Source of the DNA: an uncultured Solirubrobacteraceae bacterium | GTDB lineage: Bacteria > Actinomycetota > Thermoleophilia > Solirubrobacterales > Solirubrobacteraceae | NCBI GenBank assembly: GCA_955652215.1 | Contig: CATPAX010000119.1 | Span: forward strand, 1-5,387 | DNA length: 5,387 bases | Direction: 5' to 3' | Shown here: in pieces, positions 1 to 5,387 of the stretch | Layout: every line of letters begins with the position of its first letter | Numbering within the stretch: the first letter of the stretch is position 1 | The notes under the pieces: generated by a model | What the model saw: the letters and a program-made list of their open reading frames with translations, nothing else | Database searches by the model: none | What the model was told of the DNA's origin: nothing | Position numbers and translations under genes: made by a program

Positions 1-1
1 C

Positions 2-760
2 CTCGCGCAGAGTCCCCAGTTCTACAAGCAGATGATGGTCGGGGTGTTCGAGCGCGTGTTCGAGACCGGGCCGGTGTTCCGCGCCGAGCCCCACGACACC
101 GCCCGCCATCTCAGCGAGTTCGTCTCGCTCGATGCCGAGCTTGGGTTCATCTCAGACCACCGCGATGTGATGGGCGTGGTGCGTGAGGCGTTCGCCGGCA
201 TGGTGGAGGCGATGAGCGTCCGAGCCCGCGGCGCGCTCGAGTTGCTCGCGCTCGAGCTGCCCGAGGTACCGCGTGAGATTCCCTCGATCCACTTCGCCGA
301 CGCGCAGGGCCTTATCGCGTCCGACACAGACGAATCGCTGCAGGACGAATACGACCTGGCTCCCGCTCACGAGCGGTGGCTCGGCGAGTGGGCGCGGCGA
401 GAGCACGGCTCGGAGTTCGTCTTCGTGACCGGCTACCCGATGCGGGTCCGGCCGTTCTACACGCACCCAGATCCGGGGCGCCCCGAGTTCTCGAACGGCT
501 TCGACCTCCTGTTCCGAGGCATGGAGCTGATCACGGGCGGTCAGCGGCTTCACAGGTACGAGGACTACCTGTCCGCGCTGGCCAGCCGCGGGGAGTCGCC
601 GGATCTCTACCAGCCCTATCTACAGGCGTTCAAGTACGGGATGCCGCCCCACGGCGGCTTTGCGATTGGCCTCGAGCGCTGGATCGCACGTGTGGTGGGC
701 GCGGCCAATGTCCGCGAGGTCACGCTGTTTCCCAGGGACATGCACCGGCTCACCCCCTGA
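2..760 (+). CDS. aspS: Aspartyl-tRNA synthetase, archaeal-type, C-terminal part (5' end outside the window)
   Basis: Class II aminoacyl-tRNA synthetase that activates aspartate with ATP and charges tRNA in the cytoplasm. The reading frame is open from the first full codon (LAQSPQFYKQ) and gives 252 residues before TGA. Visible residues include motif 2 (F26-R27-A28-E29, then R35-H36), the active-site stretch with PFYT and RGMELITGGQRLHRY, and motif 3 (G223-L224-E225-R226) followed by the C-terminal FPRDMHRLTP. The ending FPRD..RLTP fits AspRS; bacterial AsnRS usually ends differently. Motifs 2 and 3 are about 190 residues apart, leaving no room for the GAD insertion of ordinary bacterial AspRS, so this is the archaeal/eukaryal-like form (family length about 430). 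About 180 N-terminal residues with the OB-fold anticodon-binding domain are missing. Whether it also charges tRNA-Asn (non-discriminating) cannot be told from this part. It converges on the kinase gene. Confidence 0.93.
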   Translation, partial: LAQSPQFYKQMMVGVFERVFETGPVFRAEPHDTARHLSEFVSLDAELGFISDHRDVMGVVREAFAGMVEAMSVRARGALELLALELPEVPREIPSIHFADAQGLIASDTDESLQDEYDLAPAHERWLGEWARREHGSEFVFVTGYPMRVRPFYTHPDPGRPEFSNGFDLLFRGMELITGGQRLHRYEDYLSALASRGESPDLYQPYLQAFKYGMPPHGGFAIGLERWIARVVGAANVREVTLFPRDMHRLTP

Positions 761-770
761 GCTCGGGGCC

Positions 771-796
771 TTACGGCGCGTCGACTCGGGCCATGC
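771..796. repeat. Imperfect direct repeat, copy A (intergenic)
   Basis: This stretch matches 811-836 at 21 of 26 positions, including ten identical bases at the start (TTACGGCGCG); four of the five mismatches are transitions. Read on the minus strand it ends with codons for M-A-R-V-D-A-P and TAA, closely resembling the kinase C-terminus L-T-R-V-G-A-P and TAA. The 40-nt offset puts it in a different frame from the kinase gene, so it is not translated as a simple extension. It may be a relic of duplication; chance cannot be excluded in DNA this rich in GC. Confidence 0.45.
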
Positions 797-810
797 CAGG
801 AGCCCATAAG

Positions 811-836
811 TTACGGCGCGCCAACCCGGGTCAGGC
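811..836. repeat. Imperfect direct repeat, copy B (3' end of the kinase gene)
   Basis: Partner of the 771-796 copy. It comprises the stop codon (TAA on the minus strand) and the last codons of the kinase gene. The first ten bases are identical in both copies, and 815-822 is the palindrome GGCGCGCC. Confidence 0.45.
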
Positions 837-1611
837 ACTCGGCACCGAGTCGCGCGCCCAGCGCTGCCGCTTCCTGGACCGTCGCGCCCTGCGCCAGGGC
901 GAGCGTGAACCCCGCCGCGAACGAGTCCCCGCAGCCATAGGAATCGCGAGGCGGCCCGGGAGGTTCGGCGGCCTGCCAGCTGCCCTCCGAGGAACCCCAC
1001 CACCGGCCACCAGCCGCACCCTCGGTGGCGACGAGCAACTCGGCCCGCGCGGCGAGGCGCTCCGCCCACATGCGCTCGTCGTCGTCGAGCTCGCTGAACA
1101 CGAGCGCTTCGATCGTCGTCTGCGCGTCATCGAGCGCGGCGCGCCCCCGGGGCGAGGCCACAAGCACCCCCGCTTCGCGCGCCATCCGCAGGGCTTGCCC
1201 ATCACCCGCAGTGAAGTACGCGCCCGACGCCCCGTGGAGGCGATCCCACTCGAGCTCGTCACCGCCGAGTGGCTCGAGACGCTCGCCGATCGTGACGATG
1301 GTCCGCTCGCCGGCGCCCGTCAGCAGGGTGATCGCCCGCCTGGTCGGCTGCTCCCGCCAGGCCACGTGCAGCCTCACCCCACGCTCGGTGAGCTGGGCCG
1401 CTGCAGCCTCGCCGTCGGCGTCACGCCCCAGCGCGCAGAAGAAGTCGACTTCGGCCCCTTGGTCGGCGAGAACTGCTGCGGCGACGCCACCGCCGCCCGC
1501 CGCCCGCGTGATCGCGTGCTCGGCGGGGGCGATCTGGCCCTCGCCGGGGAGCGCCGCAACCGAGATGAAATCCACCCACTCGATGTGGCCTACGACAGCG
1601 ATCCTCCTCAC
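811..1611 (-). CDS. PfkB-family (ribokinase-like) carbohydrate or nucleoside kinase
   Basis: Predicted cytoplasmic ATP-dependent kinase of a sugar or nucleoside; the substrate is not known. The 266 residues are short for the family (usually about 300). The N-terminus [10 protein letters not shown] (6-15) is the first beta strand, with D14 where family members place a substrate-hydroxyl-binding aspartate. A glycine-rich segment (G39-G42) and ALGRDADG (60-67) fit PfkB signature 1. The C-terminal [13 protein letters not shown] (223-235) is signature 2, with the anion-hole G226/G228 and catalytic base D229. In the family's N-x-x-E metal/phosphate motif region (around 176-179) I read D-D-D-E, so the asparagine seems replaced. 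The GTG start is the only ATG, GTG or TTG start between the upstream in-frame stop (1672-1674) and the conserved N-terminus. It has no Shine-Dalgarno sequence upstream; instead AGGAGG lies inside codons 2-3. Transcribed divergently from purC and convergently with aspS. There are no membrane or signal segments. Confidence 0.85.
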   Translation of the reverse strand: MRRIAVVGHIEWVDFISVAALPGEGQIAPAEHAITRAAGGGGVAAAVLADQGAEVDFFCALGRDADGEAAAAQLTERGVRLHVAWREQPTRRAITLLTGAGERTIVTIGERLEPLGGDELEWDRLHGASGAYFTAGDGQALRMAREAGVLVASPRGRAALDDAQTTIEALVFSELDDDERMWAERLAARAELLVATEGAAGGRWWGSSEGSWQAAEPPGPPRDSYGCGDSFAAGFTLALAQGATVQEAAALGARLGAECLTRVGAP

Positions 1612-1618
1612 GCCCGGA

Positions 1619-1624
1619 ACTATG
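1619..1624 (-). promoter_or_regulatory. Candidate -10 hexamer of the kinase gene (possible leaderless start)
   Basis: On the minus strand CATAGT matches four of six bases of TATAAT, including the important A at 2 and T at 6. It ends 7 nt before the GTG start codon, so transcription would begin at or next to the start codon. The absence of a Shine-Dalgarno sequence between it and GTG fits. No -35 element was recognised. Confidence 0.3.
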
Positions 1625-1659
1625 GCGATTTCGGTCGAGCCCTGCGAGCGCGATCGCCA
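1623..1659. repeat. 7-bp inverted repeat in the divergent intergenic region
   Basis: TGGCGAT (1623-1629) and ATCGCCA (1653-1659) are perfect inverted arms separated by 23 nt. The left arm abuts the candidate -10 of the kinase gene, so the element could be an operator or a weak hairpin. The right arm overlaps the palindrome GCGATCGC (1650-1657). A functional role is only a guess. Confidence 0.3.
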
Positions 1660-1672
1660 ATCCTCGCGTGGT

Positions 1673-1724
1673 CACCGGTCCCCGCTACTACCGGGATCGC
1701 CGGTCCTCGGCGTCAGCACCGGTC
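1673..1724. repeat. Three direct copies of C(A/G)CCGGTC upstream of purC
   Basis: Copies lie at 1673-1680 (CACCGGTC), 1698-1705 (CGCCGGTC) and 1717-1724 (CACCGGTC), with start-to-start spacing of 25 and 19 bp. The last copy sits just ahead of the candidate purC -10. The ACCGGT core of two copies is palindromic. Position and repetition suggest a regulator-binding site, but the spacing is not helically uniform and no known purine regulator box was recognised. Confidence 0.3.
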
Positions 1725-1726
1725 GG

Positions 1727-1732
1727 TAGGAT
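1727..1732 (+). promoter_or_regulatory. purC start signal: -10-like TAGGAT or Shine-Dalgarno-like TAGGA
   Basis: TAGGAT fits the actinobacterial -10 pattern TANNNT and ends 7 nt before the purC ATG, which would give a leaderless mRNA. The same bases (TAGGA, 1727-1731, 8 nt from ATG) could instead serve as a modest Shine-Dalgarno site. No TTGACA-like -35 box is seen 16-18 bp upstream. The sequence alone does not decide between the two readings. Confidence 0.4.
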
Positions 1733-1739
1733 CAAACTC

Positions 1740-2615
1740 ATGAGCGCTCTGGGCGATCACATCGCCTCCGGCAAGGTGCGTGAGATCTACGACCGCGGCG
1801 ACCAGCTGCTGATCGTCGCCTCCGATCGGATCTCGACCTACGACGTCGTCCACCCGACGCCGATCCCCGACAAGGGCAGCGTGCTCACGGGCGTTTCGAC
1901 GTTCTGGTTCGAGCGCACCGCTCATATCGTTCCGAACCACCTGGTATCGGTGACCGACGAAATCCCCGACGAGGTACGCGGGCGGGCAATGGTTGTTCGC
2001 AGGCTCGAGATGCTTCCGGTCGAGTGCGTGGTCCGCGGGTATCTGAGCGGCTCGGGGTGGAAGGACTACCAGCGCACCGGCGAGGTCTGCGGAGTCGCCG
2101 TCCCGGCCGGGCTGACCGAATCCGATCGGCTCCCCGAGCCGATCTTCACCCCTGCTACGAAGGCCACAGAGGGCCACGACGAGAACGTCGACTTCGAGCG
2201 GGCCGTGGCCCTGATCGGCGATCGAGCGCTCGCCGAGCGCGTCCGCGATGTGTCGATCGCCCTCTATGAGTACGCGGCCGAGCACGCTCGCGAGCGAGGG
2301 ATCATCCTCGCCGATACGAAGTTCGAGCTGGGTCTCGATTCGAGCGGCCAGCTCACGGTCGGTGACGAGGTCTGCACGCCTGACTCCTCTCGCTTCTGGC
2401 CTGCGGACCAGTACAAGCCGGGCCGGGCGCAGCCGAGCTTCGACAAGCAGTTCGTGCGCGACTGGGCCTCCTCGACGGGCTGGGACCGCAATCCGCCCGC
2501 CCCGGAGATCCCGGAGGCTGTTGTGCAGCGCACCCGCGCCAAGTACCGGGAGGCTTACGAGCGGATCACCGGCGAGCCGTTCTCGGGGTGGCTGGAGCGA
2601 ACCGGCGCCCGATGA
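1740..2615 (+). CDS. purC: Phosphoribosylaminoimidazole-succinocarboxamide (SAICAR) synthase
   Basis: Cytoplasmic enzyme of de novo purine synthesis that joins CAIR and L-aspartate with ATP to make SAICAR. The 291 residues match the roughly 300-residue form found in actinobacteria and in yeast Ade1. Visible landmarks are the N-terminal ATP-binding SGKVREIYD (10-18), SDRISTYD (28-35), the first family signature [14 protein letters not shown] (92-105), [14 protein letters not shown] (137-150), and the second signature ADTKFELG (191-198) with metal/substrate residue D192. These are followed by [12 protein letters not shown] (209-220) and YKPG (225-228). ATG at 1740 was chosen because [17 protein letters not shown] begins right after it. 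An in-frame GTG at 1668 would add 24 residues that do not look like family sequence. This is the first gene of the purCSQL operon. Its TGA overlaps the purS ATG, and it is divergent from the kinase gene. Confidence 0.96.
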   Translation: MSALGDHIASGKVREIYDRGDQLLIVASDRISTYDVVHPTPIPDKGSVLTGVSTFWFERTAHIVPNHLVSVTDEIPDEVRGRAMVVRRLEMLPVECVVRGYLSGSGWKDYQRTGEVCGVAVPAGLTESDRLPEPIFTPATKATEGHDENVDFERAVALIGDRALAERVRDVSIALYEYAAEHARERGIILADTKFELGLDSSGQLTVGDEVCTPDSSRFWPADQYKPGRAQPSFDKQFVRDWASSTGWDRNPPAPEIPEAVVQRTRAKYREAYERITGEPFSGWLERTGAR

Positions 2616-2842
2616 GGGCCCGGGTCCTGGTCAGGCCGAAGGCAGGAATTCTCGATCCCCAGGGCCAGGCGGTGCAGCGGGCGCTGCCCGCGCTCGGCTT
2701 CACCGGCGTGCGCAACGTCCACATCGGGCGGCTGATCGAGCTTGAGGTCGAGGACGCGAGCCAGCTGCCGCGGATGTGCGAGGCGCTCCTCGCGAACCCC
2801 CTGATCGAGGACTACGAGATCGTCGAGGGTGCGGCGCCGTGA
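2612..2842 (+). CDS. purS: FGAM synthase subunit PurS
   Basis: Small structural subunit of phosphoribosylformylglycinamidine synthase. In the family, PurS dimers bridge PurQ and PurL and help move ammonia between their active sites. The 76 residues are near the usual 80. Family landmarks are KAGILDPQG (10-18), ALPALGF (24-30), [16 protein letters not shown] (32-47) and the C-terminal NPLIEDYEI (62-70). The ATG at 2612 overlaps the purC stop (ATGA), the classic arrangement for translational coupling; it begins directly with the first beta strand, [12 protein letters not shown]. An in-frame GTG at 2588 would add eight residues inside purC and is less likely. A GGAG at 2594-2597 is 14 nt from ATG, too far to be a good ribosome site, which also favours coupling. 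Confidence 0.95.
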   Translation: MRARVLVRPKAGILDPQGQAVQRALPALGFTGVRNVHIGRLIELEVEDASQLPRMCEALLANPLIEDYEIVEGAAP

Positions 2843-2864
2843 CGAGGGGCCGGCGCAGCGAGTC

Positions 2865-3542
2865 ATGAAGTTCGGTGTCATCCGCTTTCCCGGATCGTGC
2901 GACGACATCGATGCCCTGAGCGCGGCGCAGCGTGTCGGCGAAGCGGAGCTGCTGTGGCACGCCGACCGCGATCTGAACGGTGTCGATGCCGTGATCGTGC
3001 CCGGTGGCTTCTCCTACGGCGACTACCTGAGAGCGGGGGCGATCGCCAGGTTTGCCCCGGTGATGGATGCGGTCGCGGAGTTCGCGGGCGACGGCGGCCT
3101 CGTGCTCGGCATCTGCAACGGCTTTCAGGTGCTGTGCGAAGCGGGGCTGCTTCCCGGAGCGCTCCTCCCGAATGTCTCGTTGCGGTTCGTGTTCCGCCAA
3201 GTCGAGCTGGAGGTAGTTCGCGCCGCTGGGCCATTCACCGGTGCCGCCGCGCCCGGGGAGCGGCTGTCGATCCCGGTCAAGCACACCTCAGGGCGGTTCT
3301 ACGCACCTGAGCGCGAGCTCGACCGGATCGAAGACGCAGGTCAAGTGCTACTCCGCTACACGCCCGGCCATAACCCGAACGGTTCGTCGCGCGACATCGC
3401 AGGCGTCTGCAGCGAGGGGGGCAATGTGTTCGGACTGATGCCCCACCCCGAGCACGCCGTCGATCCCCTGACCGGATCGATCGACGGCCTGAAGATCTTC
3501 GACTCGATCTGCACCTTTCTCGATGACCGCGTTATCGCCTAG
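2865..3542 (+). CDS. purQ: FGAM synthase subunit PurQ (glutaminase)
   Basis: Class I glutamine amidotransferase subunit that hydrolyses glutamine and passes ammonia to PurL for conversion of FGAR to FGAM. It has 225 residues, normal for the family. The start MKFGVIRFPGSCDD is the typical N-terminus. PGGFSYGDYLRAGAIA (46-61) includes the oxyanion-hole region, and GICNGFQVLCEAGLLPGAL (82-100) carries the nucleophile C84. MPHPEH (192-197) supplies the catalytic pair H194 and E196, so the triad is complete. ATG at 2865 lies 22 nt after the purS stop. A GAGGGG at 2844-2849 is 15 nt away, so the ribosome site is weak or reinitiation is used. An in-frame start at 2829 would add 12 residues of atypical, arginine-rich sequence. 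The last 20 nt overlap the purL start. Confidence 0.96.
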   Translation: MKFGVIRFPGSCDDIDALSAAQRVGEAELLWHADRDLNGVDAVIVPGGFSYGDYLRAGAIARFAPVMDAVAEFAGDGGLVLGICNGFQVLCEAGLLPGALLPNVSLRFVFRQVELEVVRAAGPFTGAAAPGERLSIPVKHTSGRFYAPERELDRIEDAGQVLLRYTPGHNPNGSSRDIAGVCSEGGNVFGLMPHPEHAVDPLTGSIDGLKIFDSICTFLDDRVIA

Positions 3543-5387
3543 AGACCACCGCCACCGCGCTCTCGGCCTGACCGACGCCGAGTACGAGCTGATCGTCGAG
3601 CTGCTCGACCGCGAGCCAAATCGCGTCGAGCTGGCGATGCTCTCACTGATGTGGTCAGAGCACTGCGCCTACAAGCATTCGCGAAAGCTTCTTCGCCGCC
3701 TCCCCACCACTGGCCCGCACGTGCTGATGGGGCCGGGAGAGAACGCCGGCGCGGTCGATGTCGGTGGCGGCCTCGCCGTCGCCTTCAAGGTTGAGTCGCA
3801 CAACCATCCGAGTGCTGTCGAGCCGTTTCAGGGAGCGGCGACCGGGGTCGGAGGAATCCTGCGCGACGTGTTCGCCGTGGGCGCGCGGCCGATCGCCGTG
3901 CTCGATTCGCTGCGCTTCGGCGAGCCGGGCCGCTCGGAGCGCTCGCGCTACCTGCTCGACCGGGCGGTGGCCGGGATAGGCCACTACGGCAACTCGATCG
4001 GCGTGCCGACGGTTGGCGGCGAGATTTACTTCGAGCAGAGCTACGAGCAGAACTGCCTGGTCAACGCGATGTGCCTCGGTCTTGCGCCACGAGAGCGGTT
4101 GATCCGCAGCGCTGCGGCTGGGCCGGGGAACGTTCTGGTGCTGCTTGGGGCGCTGACCGGTCGCGATGGGATCGGCGGCGCGTCGGTGCTGGCCAGCGCG
4201 GAGCTCGGAGATGCCGACGAGAGCAAGCGACCCTCGGTTCAGATCGGGGATCCGTTCTCGGAAAAGAAGCTGCTCGAGTGCTGTCTGGAGCTGCTCGACC
4301 GCGAGCTGCTGGTCTCACTCCAGGACCTCGGCGCGGCGGGGCTCACCTCAGCTGCGTCGGAGATGGCCGCCAAGGGCGACGTCGGTCTCGACATCGACGT
4401 CTCCTGCGTGCCGCTGCGCGAGCCGGGCATGGAGCCGTTCGAGATCATGGTCTCGGAGTCCCAGGAGCGAATGCTGTGCGTGGTTGCTCCCGAGCGGATG
4501 GGCGCGCTGCTCGGCGTGTGTGAGCGCTGGGAGACGCTGGCCACTCCGATCGGGTGCGTGACCGCGGGAGACATGCTGAGGGTGCTCAACCGCGGGAAGG
4601 TCGCGGCCGAGCTGCCGGTGTCGGTGCTGGTCGATGACTGCCCGTTGTACGACCTGTCCCCCGAGCCTCCATCGGAGCCGCTATACCCCGCGCCCGATCG
4701 CGTCCTCCGCGGCGACGAGACCCCCGAGGAACAGCTGGTCGCGCTGCTGCGCTCCCCCAACATCTGCTCTCGCCGTCCCGTGTTCGAGCAGTACGACCCC
4801 GTCGTTCAGTCACGCACGGTTCGCCGCCCCGAGCAGGCCGATGCCGCTGTTCTGGCGTTACCCGACGGCTCCGCAATCGCTGTCTCGATCGACTGCAACG
4901 GTCGTCGCGTCGCCTGCGATCCGCGCGCCGGTACCGCAGAAGCAGTGTTCGAGTGCGCGGCAAATATCGCGTGTGTTGGCGCCGAGCCGCTCGGGCTGAC
5001 CAACTGCCTGAACTTCGGCAACCCCGAGAAGCCGCATGTCGCCTGGCAGCTGACCGAGGCTGTCGAGGGACTCGCGGCGGCGTGCGAGGAGCTCGGTATC
5101 CCGGTGGTGGGCGGAAATGTCTCGCTCTATAACGAGGCTCCGAGCGGTCCGATCTTCCCCACCCCGGTTGTCGGCATCGTCGGGCGGCTGCCGGATGCGG
5201 CGCGCGCCGGACGGGTTGGGTTCGTGCGTGCCGGCGACGCGATCGCGCTGGTCGGCGAGTTCGAGCCGTCACTCGCCGGCTCGGAGCTGGCGAAGCTCCG
5301 GGGCATCCCGCCCACCGGTCCATTACCGTCCGTGAAGGCGAGTTTGGTCCGTGACGCGCAAAAGGCCGTCCGGGATGGCATCCAGAG
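3523..5387 (+). CDS. purL: FGAM synthase subunit PurL (small, three-component type), 3' end outside the window
   Basis: Synthetase subunit that uses ATP and ammonia from PurQ to turn FGAR into FGAM. The frame is open for 621 codons to the window end, with no stop or frameshift; the family has about 720-750 residues, so roughly 110-130 are missing. Landmarks are the N-terminal HRALGLTDAEYELI and the SEHCAYK motif with catalytic-type H47. Next come FKVESHNHPSAVEPFQGAA (from 88; nucleotide/metal residues K89, E91, H93), GHYGNSIGVPTVGGE (153-167) and DLGAAGLTSAASEMA (268-282). SESQERML (311-318), DCNG (457-460), TNCLNFGNPEKP (493-504) and GGNVSLYNE (530-538) mark the second half, with the AIRS-like ATP-binding domains. 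Length and the neighbouring purS and purQ show this is not the large single-chain PurL. ATG at 3523 overlaps purQ by 20 nt in another frame and lacks a Shine-Dalgarno sequence, so coupling to purQ is likely. It is the only plausible start before the conserved region. Confidence 0.96.
   Translation, partial: MTALSPRDHRHRALGLTDAEYELIVELLDREPNRVELAMLSLMWSEHCAYKHSRKLLRRLPTTGPHVLMGPGENAGAVDVGGGLAVAFKVESHNHPSAVEPFQGAATGVGGILRDVFAVGARPIAVLDSLRFGEPGRSERSRYLLDRAVAGIGHYGNSIGVPTVGGEIYFEQSYEQNCLVNAMCLGLAPRERLIRSAAAGPGNVLVLLGALTGRDGIGGASVLASAELGDADESKRPSVQIGDPFSEKKLLECCLELLDRELLVSLQDLGAAGLTSAASEMAAKGDVGLDIDVSCVPLREPGMEPFEIMVSESQERMLCVVAPERMGALLGVCERWETLATPIGCVTAGDMLRVLNRGKVAAELPVSVLVDDCPLYDLSPEPPSEPLYPAPDRVLRGDETPEEQLVALLRSPNICSRRPVFEQYDPVVQSRTVRRPEQADAAVLALPDGSAIAVSIDCNGRRVACDPRAGTAEAVFECAANIACVGAEPLGLTNCLNFGNPEKPHVAWQLTEAVEGLAAACEELGIPVVGGNVSLYNEAPSGPIFPTPVVGIVGRLPDAARAGRVGFVRAGDAIALVGEFEPSLAGSELAKLRGIPPTGPLPSVKASLVRDAQKAVRDGIQ

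Noticed and set aside
761..810. Intrinsic terminator between the convergent aspS and kinase genes
   Set aside because: Only short stems (for example GGGC 788-791 with GCCC 802-805, loop of 10) are seen and no T-run follows on either strand.
1650..1657. GCGATCGC, the HIP1-type octamer palindrome
   Set aside because: Only one copy was noticed here, and GATCG-type words are frequent in this GC-rich window; nothing supports a special role.
1612..1739. Purine riboswitch or PurR box upstream of purC
   Set aside because: The region is short and shows no recognisable purine riboswitch core or known PurR box; a leaderless start would leave no room for a riboswitch.
376..1743. A 455-codon open frame on the + strand running through aspS and antisense to the kinase gene
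   Set aside because: It overlaps two recognisable genes, its product is an arginine/proline/alanine-rich composition typical of GC-rich shadow frames, and it has no family motifs.
4586..5323. Long minus-strand open frames (245 and 174 codons) opposite purL, at 4586-5323 and 4239-4763
   Set aside because: purL is convincingly coding throughout; the antisense products are arginine- or serine-rich low-complexity sequences explained by high GC at codon third positions.
1..5387. A novel defence, mobile or secretion system
   Set aside because: Every coding stretch belongs to well-known housekeeping families; there are no transposases, integrases, toxin-antitoxin pairs, CRISPR repeats, tRNA attachment sites or abrupt composition changes that I can see.

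Overview
The window is GC-rich and almost fully coding. It most resembles the chromosome of an actinobacterium, plausibly the class Thermoleophilia (Solirubrobacter/Gaiella-like). That guess rests on the purC-purS-purQ-purL order, an archaeal-type aspartyl-tRNA synthetase and a PfkB kinase with an N-terminus I associate with that class from memory. No 16S rRNA or other phylogenetic marker is present, so the assignment is inference.

Layout: positions 2-760 (+) hold the 3' two-thirds of an aspS gene. It converges on a short PfkB-family sugar or nucleoside kinase at 811-1611 (-). The 50-nt gap between them holds one copy of an imperfect direct repeat whose other copy is the last codons of the kinase gene. 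A 128-nt divergent intergenic region (1612-1739) separates the kinase from a tightly packed purine operon on the + strand: purC (1740-2615), purS (2612-2842), purQ (2865-3542) and purL (3523 to the window end, incomplete). No other gap exceeds 50 nt, and no tRNA, rRNA, CRISPR array, insertion sequence or phage gene was seen.

How the genes work together: PurS, PurQ and small PurL form the three-part formylglycinamidine ribonucleotide (FGAM) synthase, step 4 of de novo IMP synthesis. PurQ releases ammonia from glutamine, PurL uses it with ATP to amidate FGAR, and PurS bridges the two. PurC makes SAICAR, a later step (AIR to CAIR to SAICAR). The 4-nt (purC/purS) and 20-nt (purQ/purL) overlaps point to one transcript with translational coupling. 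aspS and the kinase are neighbours without an evident pathway link, although aspartate is both the AspRS substrate and the PurC co-substrate.

I found no clearly new biological system. The points most worth a second look are in non-coding DNA: the possibility that both divergent genes are leaderless (each has a -10-like hexamer exactly 7 nt before its start codon), a repeated C(A/G)CCGGTC octamer in the purC upstream region, and the duplicated kinase 3' tail.
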